64,000 nt of DNA from Alteriqipengyuania halimionae (GTDB taxonomy: Bacteria > Pseudomonadota > Alphaproteobacteria > Sphingomonadales > Sphingomonadaceae), in NCBI RefSeq assembly GCF_009827575.1, contig NZ_WTYR01000001.1:1736001-1800000 (forward strand), given 5' to 3'. Below, piece after piece: positions 1 to 7,745 of the stretch. Numbering within the stretch: position 1 is the stretch's first letter; every line of letters starts with the position of its first letter. The translations under genes and the position numbers were made by a program. The notes under the pieces were generated by a model. It saw only the letters and a list, made by a program, of their open reading frames with translations, did no database searches and was not told the DNA's origin.

Positions 1-85
1 CGCGATACACGCCTTCGCGCTGCAGCTTCTTCTTGAGCGCGCGCAGGGCCTGGTCGACATTGTTTTCGCGAACGATGATCTGCAT
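1..85 (-). CDS. rpsU: 30S ribosomal protein S21, N-terminal part (gene runs off the left edge)
   Basis: The first 28 codons read [20 protein letters not shown] followed by a basic stretch, which is the conserved start of bacterial ribosomal protein S21. S21 is a small basic protein of the 30S subunit needed for initiation on natural mRNAs. The rest of the gene lies outside the window. Its 5' leader on the minus strand carries a stable hairpin, listed separately. Confidence 0.93.
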   Translation of the reverse strand, partial: MQIIVRENNVDQALRALKKKLQREGVYR

Positions 86-109
86 AAAATTCAACAACCT
101 CACTAATCG

Positions 110-138
110 GGCGAGAGCCCACTTCGGTGGGTTGCGCC
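110..138 (-). promoter_or_regulatory. Hairpin in the rpsU 5' leader
   Basis: On the minus strand a CCCAC stem closes a CGAA tetraloop with GTGGG, extended by A-U and G-U pairs. An outer GGCG/CGCC pairing encloses it. The structure lies about 25-53 bases upstream of the rpsU start. This is the position for a leader element controlling S21 synthesis, or for a processing site. The structure is visible; its function is inference. Confidence 0.35.
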
Positions 139-304
139 TCCATCTAAGCAACGAGAAGATAGCCGAATCCGTTCCGGAAATCGGCAATGCGGGGGCGCAA
201 ATAGGCACTGCCCCACCAAATTGCAAGGCCAAACCGGCCCCCGAGCGCCCTCAGGGCGTTTGCAGGGGGTGACGCGGCGGCAGGCTAGGCTATAGGGCAA
301 CGCA

Positions 305-697
305 ATGGCCATGCCCACTCCCTTTACTGCAACAGCACTCGTCGCCCTGGGCGGCGGGACGGGCGCGGCTGCGCGCTACTGGCTCGGCCGCGCGATCGGC
401 GCCGGCCCTGCCCTGCCTTGGGGGACCTTCGCGGCCAACATCATCGGCAGCATGGCAATCGGCATTCTTGCAGGCTGGCTGGCACGCCACGGGACGACCG
501 AGGGCTTCGGGAGCGAGCACTGGCGGCTGCTGCTGGGCGTCGGCCTGCTGGGCGGGTTCACCACCTTCAGTGCGTTCAGCCTCGAAAGCGTGCTTCTGAT
601 CGAGCGCGGTCAGGCGGGGCTCGCAGCACTCTATATCGGCGGATCGGTGCTCGCGGGCATGGCCGCGCTGTTCATCGGATTGAAGGCAGGCGCATGA
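305..697 (+). CDS. crcB: CrcB/Fluc fluoride ion channel
   Basis: A 130-residue, four-helix membrane protein with the family signature GGFTTFSAFS (about residues 83-92) and the conserved Asn in TFAANIIGS (about 45). CrcB proteins form dual-topology dimers that export fluoride across the inner membrane; length is normal. It is the first gene of a tightly packed co-directional run, and its TGA overlaps the next ATG as ATGA. A second in-frame ATG at 311 is an alternative start. No fluoride riboswitch is recognisable in the roughly 220 bases upstream. Confidence 0.9.
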   Translation: MAMPTPFTATALVALGGGTGAAARYWLGRAIGAGPALPWGTFAANIIGSMAIGILAGWLARHGTTEGFGSEHWRLLLGVGLLGGFTTFSAFSLESVLLIERGQAGLAALYIGGSVLAGMAALFIGLKAGA

Positions 698-1875
698 GCC
701 CGAACGACCAGAACGACGTACGCACTTACAAGGTCGATGCCGACGACGATGGCATCCGCCTCGATCGCTGGTTCAAGCGGCACCTGCCGCAGATCGGCTT
801 TGCCACCGTCTCGCGCTGGGCGCGTACCGGGCAGGTCCGGGTCGATGGCGGTCGTGCCAAGCCGGAAGACCGAATCGCCGCCGGGCAGGAAATCCGCGTG
901 CCGCCGGGCGGGCGCGATCCCAAGCGCAAGGGACCGCGCCGGGTCGAACTGACCGAGGACGAGAAGTCGCAGGCGCAGGATATGGTGATCCACCGCGACC
1001 GCGCCGCGATCGTGCTCAACAAGCCGCCGGGCCTCGCCACGCAGGGCGGCACCGGCATGACCAAACATGTCGATCGCCTGCTCGATGCCTATCGCGACGA
1101 AGAGGATGATCCGCGCCCGCGCCTCGTCCACCGGCTCGACAAGGATACCAGCGGCGTGCTGCTGATCGCGGCGACGCCGGGCAGCGCGAGCTATTTCTCG
1201 CGGCGCTTTTCCGGGCGCAGCGCGACGAAAGTCTACTGGGCGCTGGTCGTCGGCGTGCCCGAAGAGAAAGAGGGGATGATCGACGCCCCGCTTGCCAAGC
1301 AGCCCGGCTCGCATGGCGAGAAGATGCACCACGATCCCGAGGGGCAGCCGGCCAAGACCCGCTACCGCGTGATCGAACGCGCGGGCAACAAGGCCGCCTG
1401 GGTCGAGCTTCACCCGCTGACGGGGCGCACCCACCAGTTGCGCGCGCATATGGAAGCGATCGGGCACCCGATCGTGGGCGACGGCAAATATGGCGGCTCC
1501 GACGCGATGCTGACCGGTCAGGTCAGCCGCAAGATGCACCTCCACGCGCGCCGCCTGATCATCGATCATCCGGGCCGCAAGGAAAAGCTCGACGTGGTCG
1601 CGCCGCTGCCCGATCACTTCGCGCAGACGATGACGTCGCTCGGCTTCGACCTGTCGCTGGGCGAGGAGATCATGGACTGGTCGCCGCCCGCGCCCACGAA
1701 AGAGACCAAGAAGGCCAAGGCCCGCGCCCACGCCAAGCAATATCGCAAGGCCCGACGCGGCGAGCGTCGTTCGCGCGTGACGAGCAACCCGGTCAAGAAG
1801 AAGAAACCGGCACGCGGCAAACCCGGCGCCAAGGGTCCCAAGGGCAAGGGGCCGGCGAACAAAGGGCGGCGCTGA
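694..1875 (+). CDS. rluC: RluA/RluC-family 23S rRNA pseudouridine synthase
   Basis: A 393-residue protein. An S4-like RNA-binding domain occupies roughly residues 10-75 (RLDRWFKRHLP). The catalytic domain carries HRLDKDTSG near residue 146, where the Asp is the nucleophile in this family, and the LTGRTHQLRAH motif follows. It isomerises uridine in RNA; the rRNA site cannot be read from the sequence, so RluC is the closest name, not a proven one. The last 60 or so residues form a Lys/Arg/Gly-rich tail, a likely disordered RNA-binding extension. The start overlaps crcB by four bases. Confidence 0.85.
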   Translation: MSPNDQNDVRTYKVDADDDGIRLDRWFKRHLPQIGFATVSRWARTGQVRVDGGRAKPEDRIAAGQEIRVPPGGRDPKRKGPRRVELTEDEKSQAQDMVIHRDRAAIVLNKPPGLATQGGTGMTKHVDRLLDAYRDEEDDPRPRLVHRLDKDTSGVLLIAATPGSASYFSRRFSGRSATKVYWALVVGVPEEKEGMIDAPLAKQPGSHGEKMHHDPEGQPAKTRYRVIERAGNKAAWVELHPLTGRTHQLRAHMEAIGHPIVGDGKYGGSDAMLTGQVSRKMHLHARRLIIDHPGRKEKLDVVAPLPDHFAQTMTSLGFDLSLGEEIMDWSPPAPTKETKKAKARAHAKQYRKARRGERRSRVTSNPVKKKKPARGKPGAKGPKGKGPANKGRR

Positions 1876-2480
1876 TGCACCCCAACCCCGCCTACCGCCA
1901 CGCCGACCGGGCGCTGCTCGAGGATATCGTCGACCAGGTCGGGTTCGGAATGCTGTTCGCCTCGACCCCCGATGGCCCCCGTGTGGCGCATGTACCCATC
2001 GTCTCGACCCGCGACGGCGCGATCCAGTTCCACGTCGCGCGCGCCAACGGGATCACCCGCCATCTTGAAGGGGCAACCGCACTGGCGCTGGTCAACGGGC
2101 CGGACAGCTATGTCTCGGCCCGCTGGTACGACGAGCCCGCCAAACAGGTGCCCACGTGGGATTACATCGCGGTCGAGATGGAAGGCCCGGTGCGGCGCAT
2201 GGCCGACGAAGGCCTGCGCGCGCACCTGGAAGAACTGACCACACGCAACGAAGCGCGGATCGAGGGCGGTGAGCCATGGCGCATGGCCGAGGCCGATCCC
2301 GCCTATGTCGACAAACTGTTGCGCGGCATCGTCGGCTTTGAAATGGAAGTCATGGCCTGGCGCGAAACGATGAAACTTCACCAGGGCAAGCCCGACCAAA
2401 CCCGCGCCCATATCGCCGACCGGCTCGATGAACAGGGCGCCGGTGCCATTGCCCATCTGATGCGGAGCCTGCCCTCGTGA
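1875..2480 (+). CDS. PaiB-like FMN-binding negative transcriptional regulator family protein
   Basis: A 201-residue protein with a PaiB-type fold: MHPNPAYRHAD near the start and the core VSARWYDEPAKQVPTWDYIAVEMEG, a split-barrel flavin-binding signature. In Bacillus PaiB affects sporulation and protease genes, but most proteobacterial members are uncharacterised and may simply be FMN-binding enzymes. The ATG shares one base with the preceding stop codon, so it is probably translated from the same operon mRNA. No DNA-binding helix-turn-helix is evident. Confidence 0.82.
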   Translation: MHPNPAYRHADRALLEDIVDQVGFGMLFASTPDGPRVAHVPIVSTRDGAIQFHVARANGITRHLEGATALALVNGPDSYVSARWYDEPAKQVPTWDYIAVEMEGPVRRMADEGLRAHLEELTTRNEARIEGGEPWRMAEADPAYVDKLLRGIVGFEMEVMAWRETMKLHQGKPDQTRAHIADRLDEQGAGAIAHLMRSLPS

Positions 2481-3133
2481 ACGATACCGTCCGTCTAGCC
2501 GTGTTCGATTGCGACGGCACGCTCGTCGATGGCCAGGCCGCCGTGGTCGAGGCCATGGAAGCCGCCTGCAAGGCGCTCGGCATGCCTGTGCCCGATGCCA
2601 AGGAAACCCGCCGTTCGGTGGGCCTCAGCCTGCCCAGCGCCATGCTGACGCTGTTTCCCGATGCCGACCTCGAACAGCGCGCCGAGCTGGTCGAAGCCTA
2701 CAAGAATGCGTTTCGCGCCGCGCGAGAACGCAATGCCGTGGTCGAGCCGCTCTATGACGGGATTTCGGAGCTGCTCCACACGTTGAAAGACGAAGGCTGG
2801 TGCCTCGCCGTCGCGACCGGCAAATCGCATCGCGGCCTCAAGCACACGCTCGAAACCCACGGGCTGACGCATCTGTTCAGCTCGCTTCAGACCGCCGATC
2901 GCAACCCGTCCAAACCCGATCCGACGATGCTGCGCGAAGCGATGCGCGAATGCGATGCGCAGACCTGCGCGATGATCGGCGACACCAGCTACGATATCGC
3001 GATGGCTACGCAGGTCGGCGCCCGCGCGATCGGCGTCGACTGGGGCTACCACGCGCCCGAAGAACTGCTCGATGCCGGGGCCGAGGCGATCGCCACCTCC
3101 GCACAGGAATTGAAGGATCTGCTCGATGGATAA
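2477..3133 (+). CDS. HAD-superfamily phosphatase, phosphoglycolate phosphatase-like
   Basis: A 218-residue HAD subfamily IA hydrolase. Motif I is FDCDGTLVDG (nucleophile Asp near residue 9), motif II the Thr in VATGKS, motif III the Lys in NPSKPDP, and motif IV MIGDTSYDI. An alpha-helical cap lies between motifs I and II. The substrate is unknown; Gph-like enzymes use phosphoglycolate or sugar phosphates. It starts at a GTG that overlaps the upstream stop as GTGA, suggesting coupled translation. The next gene overlaps its 3' end by eight bases. Confidence 0.85.
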   Translation: MNDTVRLAVFDCDGTLVDGQAAVVEAMEAACKALGMPVPDAKETRRSVGLSLPSAMLTLFPDADLEQRAELVEAYKNAFRAARERNAVVEPLYDGISELLHTLKDEGWCLAVATGKSHRGLKHTLETHGLTHLFSSLQTADRNPSKPDPTMLREAMRECDAQTCAMIGDTSYDIAMATQVGARAIGVDWGYHAPEELLDAGAEAIATSAQELKDLLDG

Positions 3134-3362
3134 CCCCCGCGACGAAGCCGAGGCCGTCGAAGCGCGGGCGCGGCGAAACCACTTCATGATCGCCACCAAC
3201 CGGCTGGTCGGCGCGGTGCTGATCGTGCTCGGCATGCTGATCGTGGCGGGCCGGATCGATATGCAGCAATCGATCGGCTGGCTGCTGGTCGTGTTCGGCA
3301 TTTTCGACTTCTTCGTCTTCCCGCTGATCCTCGCACGGCGCTATCGCACGCCCCCCGAATGA
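3126..3362 (+). CDS. Small membrane protein of unknown function
   Basis: A 78-residue protein with a charged N-terminal stretch rich in Glu and Arg and two hydrophobic segments (about residues 25-42 and 47-68), ending in a basic ARRYRTPPE tail. I do not recognise a named family. It sits between the HAD phosphatase, which it overlaps, and the ATP12 gene, which starts ten bases later. Co-transcription with F1-ATPase assembly is therefore likely, but any link is inference. Confidence 0.7.
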   Translation: MDNPRDEAEAVEARARRNHFMIATNRLVGAVLIVLGMLIVAGRIDMQQSIGWLLVVFGIFDFFVFPLILARRYRTPPE

Positions 3363-3372
3363 GGCTCGACCG

Positions 3373-4068
3373 ATGAAGCGGTTTTACGAAAAAGCGGAAC
3401 TCCGCAGCGTCGATGGCGGCTGGCAGGTCGCGCTCGATGGACGCGCGGTGAAGACGCAGGGTGGCAAAGCGCAAATCGTAGCCTCCCGCGAACTGGGCGA
3501 CTCACTCGCGGACGAATGGGCGCGACAGGGCGACACGATCAATCCGGCCGGTTTCTACCATCGCGATCTCGTCGACCATGCGATCGATCATGTCGCGCAA
3601 GAGCCCGAGCGAACGGTCGATACCGTGCTGCGCTACGCCGAAACCGACACGCTGTGTTACCGCGCCGATCCCGAAGATGCGCTGTTCAAGCGTCAGCAGG
3701 AGCTGTGGGAGCCGCTCGTCGCCGGGGTCGAGGATCGCGAACGCGTGAAGCTCGAACGGGTGAGCGGGATCGTCCACCGCTCGCCCTCCGACGAGACGAT
3801 GGCAGCCTTGCGCAAGCGGCTCATGACGCTCGATCCGCTCGAACTGGTGGGCGTCGAAACGATGACGGCGCTCGCGGCCTCGCTCTGCATCGCGCTCGCG
3901 GCGCGTGAGGACGAAGCCGATGCCGATGCGCTATGGGATGCGGCCGAGCTCGAGGAAGGCTGGCAGGCCGATCTGTGGGGCAAGGACGAGGAAGCCGAAG
4001 CCCGCCGCGCCAAGCGGCGCGACGACTTCAAGGCGGCTTTCGATTTTACGAGACTGGTGCGCGGCTAG
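3373..4068 (+). CDS. ATP12 family F1-ATPase assembly chaperone
   Basis: A 231-residue protein matching the ATP12 family, which in mitochondria binds the F1 alpha subunit before hexamer assembly and is otherwise mostly restricted to Alphaproteobacteria. The recognisable N-terminus MKRFYEKAEL is followed by a WQVALDGRAVKT strand pair, the EWARQGDTINP segment and a C-terminal helical domain. It is the last gene of the crcB-led operon and faces the Mla-like lipoprotein gene, whose stop lies only nine bases away. Confidence 0.9.
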   Translation: MKRFYEKAELRSVDGGWQVALDGRAVKTQGGKAQIVASRELGDSLADEWARQGDTINPAGFYHRDLVDHAIDHVAQEPERTVDTVLRYAETDTLCYRADPEDALFKRQQELWEPLVAGVEDRERVKLERVSGIVHRSPSDETMAALRKRLMTLDPLELVGVETMTALAASLCIALAAREDEADADALWDAAELEEGWQADLWGKDEEAEARRAKRRDDFKAAFDFTRLVRG

Positions 4069-4076
4069 CGAACCGC

Positions 4077-4706
4077 TCAGCCGCCGATCATCCAGCTGGT
4101 GACCTGTCCGGCCACGTCGTTGGCCGCCTGATTCAGTGCCGGACCGATCGATTCGGCCTCCGGAGCCACACCATCGACCCGTGCCTCGAACCGGCGTGCG
4201 CGGGCGGGACCGTCGCCATTGCGTGAGATCGCATCGTATTGAACGATCACGGCCTGCGCCTGCGCGTCGTAGCCCATCCGGTTCAACCGTCCAGAGAGCG
4301 TCCACGATCCGGTCGAAGTGGGCGCGTCGTCCTCGAACACCAGCCGATCGCTGCGCGAGCGGAGCGTTTCGGCCAGCAACGCGCGGAACTGGCGCGAAGG
4401 CCGTTCGACCCACGCCGCATCCTTCACGTAAGCGACATTCGACGCGTCGATCTGCACCGGCACACGCAACACGGCGAGTTCGGCGCTGGTCGACGGTTCG
4501 TTGACGAGAATCGCGTTCTCGACCGTGCCCTCGAAGGCTTCGGCCGGAGCCGGATTGTCCGCCGTCAGCGAGAACAGGGTCGGCGGCGGATCGTCGCCGA
4601 AGCTGATGCAGCCGGCAAGACCGAGCAGCATGGCGCAAGCGCCGGCCGCCATGGTGCGGCGCGCGGTGCGGTGAAGTGTCGTCGGGCGCATCGGCGCATT
4701 CCTCAT
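4077..4706 (-). CDS. ABC-type transport auxiliary lipoprotein of the Mla-like system
   Basis: A 209-residue lipoprotein. The signal peptide ends in the lipobox LAGC (Cys at about residue 33), and the mature region resembles the PqiC/ABC-type auxiliary component with FSLTADNPAPAEAF and alternating strands. It is the last gene of a four-gene operon with MCE, ATPase and permease genes. The chosen ATG overlaps the upstream stop as ATGA; ATG at 4691 is also possible. It probably anchors the MCE protein to the outer membrane or helps lipid transfer in the periplasm. Confidence 0.8.
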   Translation of the reverse strand: MRNAPMRPTTLHRTARRTMAAGACAMLLGLAGCISFGDDPPPTLFSLTADNPAPAEAFEGTVENAILVNEPSTSAELAVLRVPVQIDASNVAYVKDAAWVERPSRQFRALLAETLRSRSDRLVFEDDAPTSTGSWTLSGRLNRMGYDAQAQAVIVQYDAISRNGDGPARARRFEARVDGVAPEAESIGPALNQAANDVAGQVTSWMIGG

Positions 4707-5641
4707 GGTTCGTAATCCGGCAGCGGCGGGCTCGAGATCAGGCCCGTAGCGCCCTGCTCCTCGATCCGCTCGGTCAGGCGGCGCAGCGCGCGCGTGGTCG
4801 CCTGCAAATCCTTGATCGCGGCTTCGGCAGCGGGAAGCGTAGTCTCGTTCACACGGCGGGCCGCCGGCTGCACGCTGGACAGGGTCTCGTCGAGCGTATC
4901 GGCCGACTGTTTCCACCGCGCGAGCGTGGCGGTCAGTTCGTTCGAAAGCTTCGTGCCGTCATTCTTGAGGAAGCTGTCGGTCGATGCCGCGACGTTCTGG
5001 AATTCTTCCAGCGCGCCCGTGGCGGCGGCCAGCGTCCGGTCGAGCTCCGCCATCGTGGCGGAGATGCGCGGTGCCTGATCGGCGACACTGCCCGACAGGC
5101 GCTCGGTATTCTCGAGAATGCCCGCGAGGCTCTTCTGGTTATCCGAATTGAGCAGCTCGCTCAGCCGCTCGGTCAGCGTGGAGAGCTTTTCGAGCACTTC
5201 GGGCGCGTTCGAAAGGATCGCGCCGAGGCCGCCCTGGCGCGGCGGGATCACCGGCTTGCCTTCGGGGCCGAGCTTGGTGATCTGGGGCGTGTTCTTCTGC
5301 GCCCCGGTCAGCTGGATGGTCGATACGCCGGTAAAGCTGCCCTGGACGAAGGCCTCGGTGCCCTGCCGGATCGGAACGTCTTCCTTGACCTCGATCCGCA
5401 CGCGGACCTTGCTCGGGTCTTCGGGCCACAGTTCGATCTGCTTGACCTCGCCCGCGGCGACGCCCGAGAACGAGACCGGAGAGCCGATCGCCAAGCCGTC
5501 GACGCTTTGCGGGAAGAAGATGTCGTATTCCTTCTTCTGCCCCTCGCCAAGCTGGGCGAGCCATACGATGGCGAGCGCCAGCGCCGCCAGCAATGCCAGC
5601 GTAACCGCCCCGACCCAGATGTAATTTGCCCTGGTTTCCAT
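4703..5641 (-). CDS. mlaD: MCE family protein (MlaD-like) of a phospholipid transport system
   Basis: A 312-residue protein with one N-terminal membrane helix (about residues 8-28), a single MCE beta-barrel domain (about 38-118, with the hydrophobic pore loop region VQGSFTGVSTIQL), and a long helical periplasmic tail with heptad-like segments. MCE rings carry lipids between membranes and bind the MlaFE ABC transporter. The tail is longer than in E. coli MlaD and closer to alphaproteobacterial MCE proteins, where helices can extend the tunnel. It lies 22 bases downstream of the ATPase gene. Confidence 0.88.
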   Translation of the reverse strand: METRANYIWVGAVTLALLAALALAIVWLAQLGEGQKKEYDIFFPQSVDGLAIGSPVSFSGVAAGEVKQIELWPEDPSKVRVRIEVKEDVPIRQGTEAFVQGSFTGVSTIQLTGAQKNTPQITKLGPEGKPVIPPRQGGLGAILSNAPEVLEKLSTLTERLSELLNSDNQKSLAGILENTERLSGSVADQAPRISATMAELDRTLAAATGALEEFQNVAASTDSFLKNDGTKLSNELTATLARWKQSADTLDETLSSVQPAARRVNETTLPAAEAAIKDLQATTRALRRLTERIEEQGATGLISSPPLPDYEP

Positions 5642-5663
5642 GCCCTAGCTTTCTTCCTGCGCC

Positions 5664-6536
5664 TTATGCATCGTCGTCGATGGGCTTGTCCATCGCCTTG
5701 CGCAATTCGGTGAGCGCCTGCGCGCTGAGTGCCGCGCGACCGCGCGGACCGTTGAAATATTCCTGAATCCACGGATGATCGAGCTTCATCAGCTCTGTAA
5801 TCGTGTCGACCGCGATCACCTTCTTGTCGGCCAGCACCGCCACCCGGTCGCAGATCTCGTGCAGCGTATCGAGGTCATGCGTGATCAGGAACACGGTGAG
5901 GCCGAGCGTCTGCGAGAGTTCTTCGGTCTGCTTGTCGAACGCGGCCGCGCCGATCGGGTCGAGCCCCGCGGTCGGCTCGTCGAGGAACAGCAGTTCGGGA
6001 TCGAGCGCCAGCGCGCGGGCCAGCCCGGCGCGCTTCTTCATCCCGCCCGAGAGTTCGGAAGGATACTTGTTCAGCGCATCGGCAGGGAGACCCGCCAGCT
6101 TGAGCTTGTAGCGCGCGATCTCGTGCAGCAATTCGGGATCGAGCTCGGGGTAATATTGCTTGAGCGGGACTTCGATATTCTCGCCCACCGTGAGGGTGGA
6201 GAACAGCGCACCGCCCTGGAACAACACGCCCCAGCGATCGCGCACGCCGATCACGTCGTCGGGATTGGTATCCATGATCGAACGACCGAACACCTCGATC
6301 TCGCCTTCGTCGGGAATCTGCAAGCCGATGATCGAGCGCATCAGCACCGATTTGCCGGTGCCCGATCCGCCTACTACGCCGATGATCTCTCCCTTGCGGA
6401 CCTTGAGATCGAGATCCTCGTGCACGACTTGCTCGCCAAAGCTGTTCTTGAGCCCCGTGACGACGATCGGATACTTGCCGTAATCGTCCCGCCGCGCGAC
6501 AGCGCGTTCGTCGACCTGGTCGCGTGCGTCGCTCAT
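5664..6536 (-). CDS. mlaF: ABC transporter ATP-binding protein, MlaF-like
   Basis: A 290-residue ABC ATPase. It has Walker A GGSGTGKS (residues 56-63), the signature LSGGMKKRAGLARAL with the MKKR form typical of Mla ATPases, Walker B LLFLDEPTAGLDP, and the switch His in LITHDLDT. It powers phospholipid movement with the MlaE-type permease upstream and the MCE protein downstream. A C-terminal extension (IQEYFNGPRGRAAL) is seen in related MlaF proteins. Its start overlaps the permease stop by four bases (ATGA). Confidence 0.92.
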   Translation of the reverse strand: MSDARDQVDERAVARRDDYGKYPIVVTGLKNSFGEQVVHEDLDLKVRKGEIIGVVGGSGTGKSVLMRSIIGLQIPDEGEIEVFGRSIMDTNPDDVIGVRDRWGVLFQGGALFSTLTVGENIEVPLKQYYPELDPELLHEIARYKLKLAGLPADALNKYPSELSGGMKKRAGLARALALDPELLFLDEPTAGLDPIGAAAFDKQTEELSQTLGLTVFLITHDLDTLHEICDRVAVLADKKVIAVDTITELMKLDHPWIQEYFNGPRGRAALSAQALTELRKAMDKPIDDDA

Positions 6537-7657
6537 TTCCAGCCCACCGTGGTGAAGAACACCGCAAAGAACGCATCGAGCACGATCACGAAGAAAATGC
6601 CGAACACCACCGCCTGGGTGGTGCGCTTGCCGACTTCCTCGGCGTTATTTTCGACCTGCATACCCTGATAGCAGCCGAGCAGCGCGATGATCAGCCCGAA
6701 TACGGGCGCCTTGATCAGCCCGACCCACAGATCGTAGGTCGGCACCACATCGCGCACCCGCAACAGGAACGTGCCGAAATTGAGATCGAGCGTGAAGTGC
6801 GAGATCGCCGCACCGCCGATGATCGACATCACGGCGGCGTAGAACCCCAGCAGGATCATCATGAAGGTGCAGGCCACCACGCGCGGAATGACGAGCCGCT
6901 CGGTCGGGGAGATGCCGATCGTGCGCATCGCGTCGATTTCCTCGGTCAGTTTCATCGTGCCGAGCTGCGCGGCGAACGCCGAACCCGACCGGCCCGCAAC
7001 CATGATCGCGGCCATCAGCACACCCAGTTCGCGCGCCGAGATGCGCCCGACCAGGTTCACGGTCAGCGATTCGGCGCCGAATTGCTCGAGCTGGGCCGCC
7101 CCCTGCTGTGCGATCACCACCCCGATCAGGAAGCTCATCAACCCGATAATGCCGAGCGAGGAAACGCCGACCAGCTCCATCTGGCGCACGATCGCGAGCA
7201 TCGGGAAGCGGCGCGGATGGCGCGCCATCGATCCTGCGGCCATGACGATCCGACCCAGGAACGAGACCAGGCCGACCGTGCCCTTGCCCCAGTCCTCGGT
7301 ATATTGCCCCGCTGCAAAGAACACGCGTTCGACCAGCGGCGCACGTTCGGCGCGCTCGACATATTCCTCTTCGTCGAGGTCGACCGCTTCGATCAGGCGC
7401 TGGGCATTGTCGCTAGCCCCTTCGATCTCGGCATCGTGCTCGTCCGCCAGGCGCAGGACGACCCATGCACCGACGGTGTCGACATCGTCGCAATCCGAAA
7501 TATCCACTGCAGCGAAATCGCCGTCGAGCGCACGTAGCTCGCGCTCGATCGCGCCAATCGTATCGACCCTGAGCGGGCCATGCAGGACGACGCGCCGGGA
7601 ATCACTCCCGCCGTCTTCGCCCCCTTCACGGATTTCGTAGGTCGCCCATTCGCGCAT
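6533..7657 (-). CDS. mlaE: MlaE-type permease with an N-terminal STAS domain
   Basis: A 374-residue protein. Residues 1 to about 100 form a STAS-like domain ([21 protein letters not shown]), which in E. coli is the separate protein MlaB. From about residue 140 on there is an MlaE permease with several membrane helices and the conserved segment [26 protein letters not shown]. The fusion explains why no separate mlaB gene is present. It is first in its operon and divergent from valS, with 88 bases between the two starts. The start was placed at [13 protein letters not shown] because upstream sequence reads like non-coding DNA. Confidence 0.88.
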   Translation of the reverse strand: MREWATYEIREGGEDGGSDSRRVVLHGPLRVDTIGAIERELRALDGDFAAVDISDCDDVDTVGAWVVLRLADEHDAEIEGASDNAQRLIEAVDLDEEEYVERAERAPLVERVFFAAGQYTEDWGKGTVGLVSFLGRIVMAAGSMARHPRRFPMLAIVRQMELVGVSSLGIIGLMSFLIGVVIAQQGAAQLEQFGAESLTVNLVGRISARELGVLMAAIMVAGRSGSAFAAQLGTMKLTEEIDAMRTIGISPTERLVIPRVVACTFMMILLGFYAAVMSIIGGAAISHFTLDLNFGTFLLRVRDVVPTYDLWVGLIKAPVFGLIIALLGCYQGMQVENNAEEVGKRTTQAVVFGIFFVIVLDAFFAVFFTTVGWK

Positions 7658-7745
7658 TGTGCTTTCCGTTTGCGGCAATTCAACGCGCGCCACAAGGACT
7701 AACGCTGCGCTTGCGAAGGAAAGCGCCCTTTGCCATTGGCCATGC

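Noticed and set aside
86-304. Fluoride riboswitch upstream of crcB
   Set aside because: The conserved pseudoknot core of the crcB motif is not visible; only a short GCGCCC/GGGCG-type stem is present near 245-260.
631-1740. Long open frame on the strand opposite the pseudouridine synthase
   Set aside because: Typical antisense open frame caused by high GC codon bias; no protein motif and fully covered by a well-supported gene.
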